Notes: generated by a model not told the origin, from the sequence alone. Counted from the first letter of the stretch, positions 43,875 to 54,988 are shown. The stretch is DNA of 64,000 nt from Benincasa hispida (GCF_009727055.1 NC_052351.1:58865508-58929507), one strand, 5' to 3'. Numbers and translations: made by a program.

Positions 43875-45904
43875 TGTTGGGATTGGTGTCCTAATTCTCC
43901 TTGTAATCTCGTAGTTTGTAAACTTTGTATAAACATATTGTTGTTAATAAAATAAGTGTTATTTTATAAACATATACTCAATCCAATAAACTAAAATTAG
44001 GTTATTTTATGTAATTTAAACAAGTATGTAGAGACATACAAGTGGATCTTGTTTAAATAATAACCTAAACGATCTGTAGTAGATGGATAAGACTGGGTAT
44101 CTTATCCTGGTGACACTACGAATACGATCCGCTTTGTAGGTGTTGCAACTGTTGTAAAGTGCTACAAATGATCTGATCCTGATCATTCATATAGAGACAT
44201 CTGAGCGAGGGTATCCTATACAAAGAGTTTGTATAAGATTAGACCATGAAATGATTAGTCTCTTTATATAACACCGTTAATAATAGAAACTTACATTTCA
44301 CTAGGATGACCATATGTAACATGACTTGAATCCTGAGTGAGTTGTGAACTCCTGCTTATGAAGGTGGTCCTTTGATTTGTATGGGTGAGAGTGGCCAGAT
44401 TGCCAACTCAATAAGCCTACCATTTTGGGGATTCGTCTGACTGAGGAGCTGGAAACACAGCTACACGAGACGAAATTCACTCCTTCCCCAATGTAGGGGC
44501 AAGTAGATAAATTACTCCCTTAAGGGTTGATTTCGGGGCTTGAACATAGTGGCCACACCCTCTCCTAACCCGAGAGGGACTTAGTATAGTTGAACTATGA
44601 CTTATTGCTCAATAGAGGGATCAATGGTACTTAAGAAGTTATATGTAACTACTTAACGAGAAATTTGTGAAGGATCATCACGTTGTTGATTGGTTATATC
44701 CAATAGACACAAAAATTTATCTATAGTGCGAAGAGTGCAATTGTCGGTCTTTAGTGGAATGACCGGCAGTTAACAGATATTGAATAATTTAATTAAGAGT
44801 TTAATTAATTATCCAAGTACCGTTGGAGCTTCAATCTACAGGTCCATAAGGTCCCCTCTGTAGCCCAACAAGGATTTAATTGAGAATTATTTTTGGATTA
44901 GTTTGAAGTGTTCGAATTAATTGAGAGAATTAATTATATATGATATAATTAATTAAATTAATTATATATGTGATATAATTAATATAATGTATTTGATACA
45001 TTATAATATAAGGTAATATGAGAGGAATTTGAATATGATTCAAATACTAATTATATGAATGAGATTCATGTAATTAAATTTAATATAAATATGATTTATA
45101 TTAAATACCATAAATAAGTTGAGAGGAATTAAATATTTGGATATGATCCAAATATCAATTATATGAATGAGATTCATATAAGTGAGTTTACTATAAATGT
45201 GATTTATATTAAATGTCATGTATGGTTGAGAGAAAATACATCTATAGGTTATATTGTATTTGATACAATATGTAACTATAGATTATGTGTTATATGGGAA
45301 TATACATATAGTATATATATATATATATAATATATAATATGGTTGTTATTATATGTATAATAATTATTAATTTAATTAAATTAATATTAATTAATTAAAG
45401 GGAGGAAGCTACAACTCTGTCTCCCTAATTTCTCTTAGCCAAATACGTGATGAGAGGGGTTAGAGAGAGGGTTGGGGGTGCTCAATTTCATCTTCCTCCA
45501 TGAAACACTAAGAGAATAGTTCTCTTTAAAAAAAAAAAACGAAAAGAGAAGAAAGGTTCTTCTCCTCCCTCTCCTCCTCTCCATCTCCTTCCCTATTCCA
45601 AAACCTTAAGGTAAAGCCCATACCTTCTATCATTCTCAAACCCTAAAGAGAATACAGGAGGCTCCGTTTGGTGGTGTCCCGTTTGGAGAAGGAGATCCGT
45701 GCGTGACTTGTTTGAGGGATTCTTGAAGAATAGTCTTCAAAGGTAAGGGTTTCTGAAACCCTAAATTTTCCTTTACTAATGTATACTATAATTTATGTAA
45801 ATGCATATCTCGTTCTTGATTTACTATAAAATTTACATTCAATGAAAAATGAATTTTGGACGATCTTGCTTCCGCTCAAGGTTCTCTCCTCATAGAGTTC
45901 CTTA
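43875..45904 (+). repeat. 3' LTR of copia B
   Basis: Starts TGTTGGGATTGGTGTCC and ends TAGAGTTCCTTA (the usual final CA reads TA). It is 2030 bp. It contains near-repeats of ATATGAATGAGATTCAT (45053 and 45163) and a pyrimidine-rich leader part at 45540-45600. It carries the approximately 650-bp interval missing from the 5' LTR. Confidence 0.85.
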
Positions 45905-46079
45905 ATATATATATATATATATAGGACAAACATTCATCAAATCAAATAAACAACGAGAAAATGGTATAGATGACCCAAAATAAAAGGCACAAATGAAAAA
46001 TGAGTACCATTTTGAAAACCAATGAAATTGGATCTCTGCTTATGTCATCACTGTGTAAAATTACCACTTTAACCTTGAA

Positions 46080-46300
46080 TGCATTATTTTTTCTATTTTC
46101 TTCATTTTGCAGCGTTTTTTTTTCTTTTTTCATTTTTTATGAGTTTCTTCTTCTTCTTTTTTCCTTTTTTTCTGCGATTTTTTTTGTGTGTTTCTTTTTA
46201 CAGTTCTTCTTCCTTTTTTTCTTTTGTTCTTTTTTGTGCATTTTTTCTTTTTTCCCCCCTTTCTTTGCATTTTTTTCTTTTTTTGCGTTTGTTTGAATCA
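46080..46300 (+). repeat. Polypyrimidine tract
   Basis: About 220 bp of TTTC/TTCTTTT-rich sequence. The long open frames here on both strands are low-complexity artefacts. Confidence 0.9.
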
Positions 46301-46319
46301 AGCATCAAACGTAGAGTAT

Positions 46320-46538
46320 ATAACATTAGAGCATCGAGCATCAAGTGAACTTCTGAATCGAGCATAGAGCATACAACATAGGGCCTAGAGTATCGAGGAT
46401 CGAGTAGCATGTAGCTAGTATATAGCATAAAGCATATAACATAAAGCATAAAGTGTAATGCATCAAGCATGAAGCATCAAGTATCGAGTATCGCAGATCG
46501 AGGATCGAGTAGCATATAGCTAGTATATAGCATAGATC
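46320..46538 (+). repeat. GAGCAT/GAGTATC degenerate short repeat, left part
   Basis: Irregular copies of AGCATCGAGCATC, GAGTATCGAGGATCGAGTAG and AGCATATAGCTAGTATATAG occur, the last composite being present twice (about 46388 and 46498). The block resumes at 48648-48742 after the inserted LTR. Confidence 0.8.
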
Positions 46539-48647
46539 TGTTGGGGTTGATGTCCTAAACTCTCGTAAGGTCCTGTAGTTTGTAAACACTTGTATGAACA
46601 AACGCTTGCAATGTAATAATATGAGATATTTTTTCACTGTTGTCTATGAAATATGAGATGTTTTATTTGTATTTACCACAAACCAATAAACTAAGATCCC
46701 CAATTGTCGTTGTAACTTAAGCATGTATGTGGAGACATACAAGTGGATCATGCCTTAAGTGATAACCTAAATGGTCTGTAGTATATGGATATAGGAGGGA
46801 AACCTTATCCTAGTGATACTACGGATATGACCCACTTTGTAGATAGTTACAAGTGTTGTGATGTGCTATAGATAGTCTGATCTTGATCATTCATGTGTAG
46901 ACATGCAAGCGAATGTGTCCTATATAATGGAGTTTGTATAAGACCAGACCACGAAGTGTTTAGTCTCGTTATATAATGTCGTTCATGATAGAGACTTTCA
47001 TTTCACTAAGATGACCATAGGTTACATGACCTTAATCCTGAGTGAGTTGGGAACTCCTGCCATTGAGGGCGGTCCTTTGATTTGCATAGGTGCTAGTGGC
47101 CAGATTGTCGACTCAAACCTACCACTTTCGGGATTCGTCTGATTGGGGAGTTGGGAACTCAACTACACAAGATGAAATTCACTCCTTCCTCGAAGTAGGT
47201 GTAAGTAGATAGATTGCTCCCTTAAGGGCTGATTCCGGGGCTTGAACGATGTGACATCACACACCTTCTCATGGCCCGAGTGGTGTCCACTCATAGTAGG
47301 ACTATGATGTATTATTCATTAGAGGTATCAGTGGTACTTAAGAAGTTAGATATAACTACAGTGGCAAAACGGTAAATTGACCTAGTTGTACTTACGAGCA
47401 TCTGTGAAGGGTTATCGTACTGTTGACTGGTTATAACCGATGGACACAGAAATATATCTGTAGTGAGAAGAGTGCAGCTGTCAGTCTTTAATGGAATACC
47501 CGATAATTAACAGATGGTGGATCTCGTGACTAAAGAATTTAGTCAGCTATTCACGTACCGTTGGAGCTTTAAGCTACAGGTCGATAAGGTCCCCTTAGTA
47601 GCTCAATGGATTCAAATTGAGAATCAGTTTTTGGGTCAGTTTGAAGTATTCAAATTGACAAGAAGGAGTTTGATTATATATGATATGATTAAACTGGTTC
47701 GATTATATATGATATAGTTGACATGATGTATGAGATACATTAATTGGAGGAATTTGATATAAATATGATCTATATCAAGTAAAGAAGAAAATGACTATGG
47801 TCTAAACATTAAATATGATGTGATATTGAAATAATAGGTTATAAATATAATATGATAAGTTAGTTATTATATTTATTTATAATTAAAACAATTATATGAT
47901 AATTATGGGTGGTTTCTCCTTTAGCCGTGCGTGAAGTAGGAGGTTATATTCAATTTTCATAACTAAAGGATAAAATGAAAAATGTTTTCATTTTGTAAGG
48001 AATCACTTCATTAAGTACACTGCTAATCGCTTAGCTCACCAGAGACTACACGACAACCTTCAAGTGTTTCTCTAAACGATCGTGTACATGCACTTTTAAC
48101 TAAATGATCGTGTAAAGTTTTATTAAACGATCGCGTGCCTTAGCAAGATTCTCTGAACGATCATGTAAATGATCACACCTGTTTTCCTAAACGATCAGGC
48201 ACAAAGTCTATACGATAGACAATCAACTCTCCCACTTGCTTGGTCGTATAGTGCGATCGTTGTTTCCTCCTTTCCTCTTCCAAATCCAAGAGTCCACACC
48301 TCCTGGATTCTCACTCTGAGAATACCAAGGTTACTGAGTGATGGTGTCCGAGAGGTTACTTGTTCGTGAAGAAGATTGTTCGTGATTGACTAGACGATTT
48401 GCTAAACAATCGTAGCGACAACGAGAGGTGTTGGTCCAAGTCTTCACGAGAGCAAGAGATCTGTTGAAGAAGAGTTCTTCAAAGGTAAGTCTCTCACTCC
48501 TTTTGTATTTAATTTCTATAGCATGTCGTAATTTGTTAGTAGATGCATAATTGGTTTGTTTGTTTGTGAATGCTTGTAATTCTGTCACAATGAATTTGGA
48601 TCGGTCGTGCTTCCGCTCATGGGTTCTCTTTGATAAGAGCTCCTTCA
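46539..48647 (+). mobile_element. Solo LTR, TGTTGGGG family, full-length 2109 bp
   Basis: Begins TGTTGGGGTTGATGTCC and ends AAGAGCTCCTTCA, with an exact 5-bp duplication AGATC (46534-46538 and 48648-48652). It is the most complete copy of the family also seen at 4017-8204 (minus) and 35237-36601 (minus, deleted). Interior marks include CGATCGTGTA-type repeats at 48076-48190. No coding domain; open frames at 47514 and 48331 are within the LTR and carry no known domain. Confidence 0.9.
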
Positions 48648-48742
48648 AGATCATATAACATAAAACATAGAGCATAGAGCATCAAGCATTGAGCATCAAG
48701 TATTGAGGATCGAGTATCGAGTATCAAGTATCAAGAAAACTT
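48648..48742 (+). repeat. GAGCAT/GAGTATC degenerate short repeat, right part
   Basis: Continuation of the block at 46320-46538: AGCATAGAGCATCAAGCATT, GAGGATCGAGTATCGAGTAT. Separated from the left part by the solo LTR. Confidence 0.8.
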
Positions 48743-48890
48743 ATAAATCACAACACACGGATGGATTTTTGGGTCGAATGAGTAAATTCATAGAACACTG
48801 ACATAAGCAAAAGACCATTTTTCATTCAATTTAAAAAAAGATACTCATTTTTCATTTGGCCCCAAAAAAGAGCTATCCGTACAAAAAAAC

Positions 48891-49560
48891 CAACAATTAT
48901 ACACATTTTCCAATATCTTTAACAAAATTTCACTTCTTCAATATTGCCAATATATAACTTACAACCTCGTAAAGGATTTCTAAGTTAGAAGAATATGAAC
49001 AATCCTAAACAAATCTAAAATTAATATAATAAACAATTTCAATATTATAGTCAACCACATAGGGACAATTTCAAAAGTCTACCTCTATCCATCAGATCCC
49101 AAAAATGGAAAAGAAAAAGACAATTAGCTACCTTGGTTGAACCAAAAATCTTCAACGTTACTGTCATAGTCCTCTCTTTATAGCCATTAACATCCTTAGT
49201 TGGCAAACTCCTCTTTCAAATTAGTGTTCCATACTTCATGGACTTGAATCGAATCGCCTTTGGGTAAAATCGTCGTTCCTCCAAGGCCAACACGATAGGA
49301 GTAACAAAACAACAAAACCTTAAAAAAGATGGCGAACAGAGGTGGGGATCTAAGAAAAAGCAGGTGAAGGCATCGGAAAACCAACGCCAGAGTAAGAGAG
49401 GTAAAGAAATATTTACAGATCTGGAAGATACAAAAAGGGGTTTAGAAGAACTCTAGAAATGAAGTGATTTTAACTTTTAAGTGAAGAAAAAGGGAGTCGG
49501 TAAGTAGATTTGACCTTGAAACTGTGAAATTGAAAGGTGGAAAAGGCATATCTCGAAAAA
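48891..49560. other. Unassigned sequence, no gene supported
   Basis: AT-rich, then from about 49150 a more complex stretch resembling untranslated gene sequence. The ORF at 49196-49384 (minus) has no recognised domain. Confidence 0.4.
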
Positions 49561-49582
49561 GGGGGTTGTGGGATTTTGAGCT

Positions 49583-49804
49583 TTGGTAGAAATGGAGGAG
49601 AAAGAGGTCAATGGAGGAGAGGAGGAGCAGCAGCAGAAAGAAAATCAGGGTTTGAGAGAGAGTTCGCCAATTCCTCTTCCTCTCCTTAAAACATTGCTTG
49701 ACGCCCTGGTAGATGACGGGAAAGTAAAGAAACTGATACCTGTAGTGTATGAAGGAACCGAAGGCGGCAAGACTTCGCGCGGGAGGGAGGTTTGTTTCGT
49801 TTGA
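49583..49804 (+). CDS. Hypothetical ORF, 73 aa, possible gene or captured first exon
   Basis: The frame reads MVEMEEKEVNGGEEEQQQKE, then a leucine-rich LPLLKTLLDALVDDGKVKKL, IPVVYEGTEG and a basic end before TGA at 49802. An alternative start is the Met at codon 4. The composition (charged N-terminus, amphipathic middle) and the complex base composition, unlike the AT-rich flanks, suggest genuine or formerly genuine coding sequence. I do not recognise a family, and no splice structure or homologue could be confirmed. A 138-residue minus frame overlaps it (49442-49858). It could be the first exon of a broken gene carried by a transposon, or chance. Confidence 0.3.
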   Translation: MVEMEEKEVNGGEEEQQQKENQGLRESSPIPLPLLKTLLDALVDDGKVKKLIPVVYEGTEGGKTSRGREVCFV

Positions 49805-49869
49805 GAGGGAAAAGGCAAAAAGAAAGCGAAGAATCACGGAAATTTTCAGACATAACACCTCTTAGTTTC

Positions 49870-50136
49870 ACCATGCAAAATTAGCACTTTTTAAAACTCA
49901 TTGAAATAGTGCTAGTGAGTTTAAAAAAAAAAAATTGTTTTTTCCAATTTATGGATTGTTTTCGCTCTTTTGTGCTTTTTTCCGTCATCTGGAATAGATT
50001 ATATCAAGATTTTTGGAATTTTTTAATATATAATGTGATCTTCCTAAATCTAATTTTTTAAATCTTTAGCCCAATTTCTAATTTCCAAATTAATTTACTA
50101 ATTATCCAAATGAATTTTTTTAGGTAGATCTCACGT
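49870..50136. other. AT-rich sequence, no gene
   Basis: Contains TTTTCGCTCTTTTGTGCTTT and similar T-rich runs. Nothing assignable. Confidence 0.45.
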
Positions 50137-50349
50137 GATTGATTTTTATTTTTAAAATTTTGGAAAGATTAAATTTTACAAAAAAAAGTAAAATATGGAA
50201 AATATATAAAATATTCAGTAAACTAACACAAGATCAGTGAATTCTCAAGCAAATTAATAACAAGGTTTTATATATTTTTCATATCTTACTTCTTTTTTTT
50301 TTTTTGTAAAATTTAATCTTTTCCAAAATTTAAAAATAAAAATGCAATC
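50137..50349. repeat. Long foldback (hairpin) repeat
   Basis: Left arm 50137-50211 (GATTGATTTTTATTTTTAAA, TTTTGGAAAGATTAAATTTT) and right arm 50266-50349 (AAAATTTAATCTTTTCCAAA, TTTAAAAATAAAAATGCAAT) are near-perfect inverted repeats of about 80 bp with a loop near 54 bp. Probably a foldback MITE. A small-RNA precursor is possible but not shown. Confidence 0.8.
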
Positions 50350-51255
50350 ATCCATCTAACAAAATCTAATTAGTAAATTCATTTGTAAATTTAGAAATTC
50401 AAATAATTATAGAAACATAAATTGGCCTAAAATTAAGTAAGAATTGAATATAATATTTAGTAAAGATAACCGAATTTGTAGAAAAATTGAAAATATATAA
50501 GATTTAGTATAAAATTTGGATAGGTTACCTAATATTTGGAAAAATTACTAGAAAGGCCAAAACAATGAATAAATTAGAAAAAGTTAATTTTTTTAATCAA
50601 ATCTCAATGGTCGATCCGCTCAAGATCCATCGGAAAAAATTTGATTTAACGACTTTTCAAAAAACGTGCTAATTTTAAAAAATGAAAAGTTTAAGATGCT
50701 ATTTCTGACCATTTTCGAAGAATCACGCGTAAAACTTTTTGGGGAAAATGAGAGTGGAGAAGTTTAAAGTCTGGAAACTTATTTGAATAGTTTTTTATAT
50801 TTCAAAGGTGGAAGAAAGCATAACTCAAACTTGATATTTTTAAAATGTTAAGTATGAAAAAAATTCGTAAAAAATCCTCAACCTCTGCTTTTGTACATTT
50901 TCTTGACGTTTTTTAATTAAAAAATCACCTATTATTTAACCCTTTTTTATGAAAACAGGTCAAGTAGTTAAAATTGCCAACGTCAAGATTTTTTTAGTAG
51001 TATAATGACAAATGAGGTAAAATAAATAAATAAATAAATAGAACTTATATTGTATTTCACACCATATGTTTTTATCGAAATTTCAACACATCACTGTTTT
51101 ATAATTCAATCTCACAAATAAAGGTTATAATGTGATTCTTAAGTTGTAACATTTTTAATATTTTACTATAGAAGTTTAAACTTTTAAATGAGGAAGTAAG
51201 TTAAAAGATGTTTTTTCCTTATCCACTCGAGTAAAAAATAATTTAGATATTGTTT
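50350..51255. other. AT-rich intergenic, no gene; possible CACTA-like end
   Basis: No coding region. AACGTCAAGATTTTTTTAGTAGT at about 50981-51001 looks like a minus-strand CACTA-type end with a TTGACGTT subterminal motif (also at 50903), but the match is weak. TAAA/AAAT simple repeats at 51022-51040. Confidence 0.35.
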
Positions 51256-51530
51256 GGTAATTATTTTATTTTATTTTTTTATTTTCGAAAATTAAACCTA
51301 TAGGCACTACTTTCATCTCTAAATTTCTTTATTTGTTATCTACTTTTTACAAACAGTTTAAAAAATTAAGCAAAATTTTAAAAACTAATAGTAGTTTTTA
51401 AAAAGTTGTTTATGTTTTGGAATTTGACTAATTCAACCATTGTACTTGAGAAATCATTATAACAAATGGGGAGAAAATAAGCTTGATTATCAAAAATAAA
51501 AAACAAAAAAACGAAATGATTACTAAACGA
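51256..51530 (+). repeat. MITE, GTTTGGTAA family
   Basis: GTTTGGTAATTATTTT at the left and AAATGATTACTAAAC at the right are inverted ends. The body has TAAACCTATAGGCACTAC, TTTCATCTCTAAATTTC, TTTGTTATCTACTTTTTAC and GGAGAAAATAAGCTTGATT. A second, interrupted copy lies at 24786-25262. About 275 bp, non-coding. Confidence 0.7.
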
Positions 51531-51839
51531 GATCTTAATTATCTAAATTTGTATTAAATTTTTTAGATCTAGAACATTCTATTATAAATGTTTCTCTTAT
51601 CGCACTTTCAGATATAGAACAACTTATACAACATCTTCAATTTTCAATCTTTTTACCAATAACATATAGAAATACACGTTATTGTCGCTTAAGAATTAGA
51701 ATAATGAGTACTTTGATTTAGAATTCCCCAAAAACTAAAAGAAGATGGGGCAAGAATATCTTGCTTGCGTTAGCAAATTCTTACCTATCATTCTCTACCT
51801 ATTTTCTTTCCATCTTGCCATTCAGACATTATTGTAGAT

Positions 51840-52500
51840 ACTATTTGGTTCATTTTATATCATGAATCTTATTTCATTCTTCCGGTGAATATATCGGTTT
51901 GATTAATGTGTTTATACTTCTTTAATCTTGGTTCCATTTGGTCGATTGAATCAAGTAGCAATAATTAACTACCTGATAGTGTAAGTAGTTATAGATTGTA
52001 TTAATCAAAGTAGGTAGTATCTTTAGAGATAAAAACAACCCTTCATTCAATTAACTCCCGTGCAAGTATCATATAAATATGGTAAATATGGCTTTCTCAC
52101 CAAAAGATTGAACATAATTTCGTAGTTAAGAATACGAGCCGAAACTCTTGCGTATGTTCAAAGGAACGATATTACTCATCTCAACCCCATTTCTCTCATC
52201 AAAACATCTTTCTTAAACAACCATTCTCTAAGTTCTTGCAGAGTGTAATTTACATTGTTTTATATTCGGTTCTTTTATTTTCATCAAAGATTTTAATTCA
52301 AAACTTCTCAACTGCATGAATTTGAGTATGAATCTGCTTAAATCAAAGAGAAACGTCATTAACAGGATTATTTGACACAAAAATCCTCGAGTTCGACCTG
52401 GATTCTTATAAAGTAATTTAGCTCTTTAGAAGTTTATACTTGTGCTTTTTAAGAGAAAACTCGTGTTTAATTATTCTTATCCACATAAAATTGAGGAATT
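51840..52500 (+). mobile_element. Decayed TGATGAC-family LTR remnant
   Basis: AATCCTCGAGTTCGACCTGG near 52382 followed by TACTTGTGCTTTTTAAGAGA-AAACTCGTG follows the 3' part of the LTR at 5407-7459 (GTCCTTGAGTTCGACCTCGG, TATACTTGGCGTGAGCGCAAGAAAACTTGTG). The AACTACC...GTAAGTAGTTA stretch near 51966 recalls AACTACCCAAGAGGGTAAGTGGTT at 6550. Ends not found. Confidence 0.5.
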
Positions 52501-52940
52501 TATTTACAAAACAACATCTACTTTCTCATATTTATTTCTTTTGTTCTTTTAAGAGAAATTGTCCTAAAAATGAGCGTTATTTGTTGTAGAGCTTTGAGTT
52601 TAATCTTTCAGTGTTGAGTGATTTGAGCTACTCAATGTTTTAATTGGATTGTTGTATCATAGAGGGGACAAACCAAAGAATATCTTTTACATTCAATAGT
52701 TGATATAAAGAAGTACAATACACACTATAGAGGGCTTGGATGACTTAAAGAGAGCAAGATACTTGTGTCTCACTAGCCTAATTACTTACGTGTTTGTTTT
52801 TCAATATTATCCAATTTTCTTTGTAATTTGTAATGCCCCCAACATAAGTGTCTAATGATGCTTCTTTTAAATATTGATAATAACGTCAAAACATTTAAGA
52901 ATGTTACAATTAAGTCTCATAGCATGTAGAATGTTAAAAT
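52501..52940. other. Unassigned AT-rich sequence
   Basis: No gene. A short direct repeat, AATTAAGTCTCATAGCATGT, appears at about 52909 and 52937, adjoining the following MITE. Confidence 0.45.
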
Positions 52941-52950
52941 TAAGTCTCAT

Positions 52951-53174
52951 AGCATGTTTGAGAGTGATTTTATAAAGGTTAAAATTACTTTTATCGTGAT
53001 AGTATCTCAAAATATGGTTTTAATACTTCAAAATCAATTTTGATTGTATGAAAATTATTCAAAAGTGTAAATCAAACCCTATACCATTTTTGAGTGAATA
53101 AATACGTGTTCCATGATGATTTGAATATGACAAAATGATTTTAATTATTTCAAAATCACTTCCAAACATGCACT
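52951..53174 (+). repeat. MITE with CATGTTTG termini
   Basis: GCATGTTTGAGAGTGATTTT at the left and AAAATCACTTCCAAACATGC at the right form inverted termini. The body alternates ATTTTA/CAAAATCA motifs. About 220 bp, non-coding. Confidence 0.7.
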
Positions 53175-53557
53175 AGATATATGTATTAGTCTGATAGCAT
53201 CTAAAATGTACTATATATTTTACTCAACTTAACTCGAGTTCATTGTGTAATTTAATGTGTTTAAATGATGATTTTATAGGCATCAAGCATCCAAGAGGTA
53301 GATTTGAATGTTAGGATGAAACCTAAGCTTAAATGGATCGATTAAAGCCCTAGTGAATCAGTTAGGTTGGGAAGAGGTGAAAATGACCATGGATGTCACT
53401 CCACCATGGTGCTGGATGGAACCATCCATGGCGCTAGAGACAATAGCTACCATACGAGAAATGCCACAACGCTTGTGCATTTTAGGAAAGTTGAACTTCG
53501 GCAAGAAAAGCTATAGAACCGCGATATCGTTCCACAACGTCTCGACACCAACTTGTC

Positions 53558-53565
53558 TATAAATA
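53558..53565 (+). promoter_or_regulatory. TATA-like box, old Tat-like LTR
   Basis: TATAAATA, at a position equivalent to 53974-53981 and 57914-57921 in the two LTRs of the inner element, about 370-390 bp from the LTR start in all three. Confidence 0.6.
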
Positions 53566-53597
53566 CCATCCTTTTTCTTCTAGGTTACATGGAATCC

Positions 53598-54988
53598 TGA
53601 TAGCACCTAAAATGTGCTATCTCGCTCCATTTAATTCAAGGTCAGTATTGTGTTTAATGTGTTTACTTAGTATTTTTACAAGTTTCGGGCACTTAGGAGG
53701 CAAAATCGACCTTTAAGCCATTTGAAGTTAATTTGGAGCAATTAGAAACTAAAATGAGCAACTGGAATTCAAATGAGCAAAAGTGACAAAAATGCCCCTG
53801 AGGAGCGCCAGGCAGCAACAGAGAGCTTGAATTTGGGAAAGTGGGAGAACATCACGATGTTGTTCTGTGGTGCCATTGCGCTTCGAGTTTTTTCCACGTA
53901 CGCAACCCTATCCCTCTGTGCTTTGACAAAGGCATCATGACACAATCCCTAGCGTCATGGCGCTACACAACTTTATAAATACGAATTTCATTTTAGGTGA
54001 AGGGAGGGGAGGGATTAGTCTATTTTTACACCGTTAGGCTCGGTTTCGGCCATTCTTGGCCGAAACCCATGAGATTTCTTCATATTTTGTTTTGTAATCT
54101 TTACTTTGGCATTAGAATTCATGTACTGATGAACTAATAAAGGCCTAAATGTCGTTTTGAGGTTTGTTGGGTACTTTCTATGGTTAAATGAGATTTTTCT
54201 TGTAATGTTCTTAAGTTCTCTGTTTATGTTTGTTTTCTATTCCTTGATTTAATTTCTAGGAAGTGCATGCTTGTGGATTTAATTGACAACTAAATCGTTA
54301 ATACTTATATGTTCTTTCGTCTCATGCTATGCATGTTGTAGGTATCCGTAATTATGTCAATAGCATGCTTAATTTAAGTAGCAATAGGTTTTAATTATAA
54401 TTATGGTTTTGATTGCTAGCTTTTCTAGGATTTCCCAATAATGAAAGATAACGAAACCTAGGGAACAGAAATGTGTTAGTTTAGATTTGGCCAATTTAAT
54501 CTAATGTTCTAGTCAATCCAAGTGCTTAATGTGATTAACTAAGTGAATAGGCTTGCGTGACAACACTTAGTTAATTTAGGAATCGACATCTGCATTGGTT
54601 TTCCTTAGGGTGTTTGTCTGGCTTTTCTAGACATTCAATTAGGCTTGATAATTAGATAACCCATGAACCTTGCATGATAATAAATGAATTAATCCATAGA
54701 AAGTCCAACAACATCTAAATCCGAAGATAATCTCGTGTATCTCTCTCAATCCATTTTATTCTCTACACTTTAATTTCATGCAATTTAGTTTTCCTATCAG
54801 CTCAATCTCAAAACTCTCCTATTTTTATTGCTTTCCAAAGATTAATTTAACGCAGAGAAATTTTATCTTAGGCTCCCTGTGGTTCGATCTAATCTTGCCA
54901 TTAAGACTACTTGTTAGTTATAGTGTTGGATTGTGAAAATAAATATTATTTGATTGGTAAAAAGGCCTCAACAACTCTCTCCCTATCA
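53598..54988 (+). repeat. 5' LTR of the Tat-like element
   Basis: 1391 bp, starts TGATAGCACCTAAAATGTGC and ends CTCTCTCCCTATCA. It aligns along its length with 57527-58947 but with many differences, so the insertion is not recent. TATAAATA at 53974-53981. Confidence 0.88.
53974..53981 (+). promoter_or_regulatory. TATA-like box, 5' LTR of the Tat-like element
   Basis: TATAAATA in ACTTTATAAATACG; matched by TATAAATA at 57914-57921 in the 3' LTR. Confidence 0.6.

Larger units (their letters stand above)
33491..45904 (+). mobile_element. Ty1/copia retrotransposon B (two LTRs, disrupted internal region)
   Basis: 5' LTR 33491-34865, PBS, leader with an inserted minus-strand LTR (35237-36601), broken gag-pol (38575-43740) and 3' LTR 43875-45904. 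Both outer flanks are TA runs (TATAT before, ATATA after), so a 5-bp duplication is compatible but not provable. Domain order (gag, protease, pre-integrase, integrase, RT, RNase H) is that of Ty1/copia. All domains contain stops. The real element is shorter than drawn, because 39821-41506 includes a palindromic duplication around an assembly gap. It has the same pol family as element A. Confidence 0.88.
45958..48890. mobile_element. TIR element (MULE-like MITE) split by a solo LTR
   Basis: The left end (ATGGTATAGATGACCC, then GGCACAAATGAAAAATGAGTA) and the right end read on the minus strand (GTACGGATAGCTC, then GGGGCCAAATGAAAAATGAGTA) are inverted repeats. The similarity continues to GCTTATGTCA on both sides. 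Excluding the LTR at 46539-48647 it is about 0.8 kb. The interior is a pyrimidine tract (46080-46300) and a GAGCATC-type repeat. No clear target duplication and no transposase. Confidence 0.6.

Noticed and set aside
46000..46470. 89-98 aa Phe/Ser-rich and Lys/Glu-rich frames that look like membrane or coiled proteins
   Set aside because: Low-complexity pyrimidine tract inside a TIR element; open in several frames and both strands.
50981..51001. Possible minus-strand CACTA end (TTTTTTTAGTAGT)
   Set aside because: The final bases do not give CACTA and no paired end or convincing subterminal array was found.
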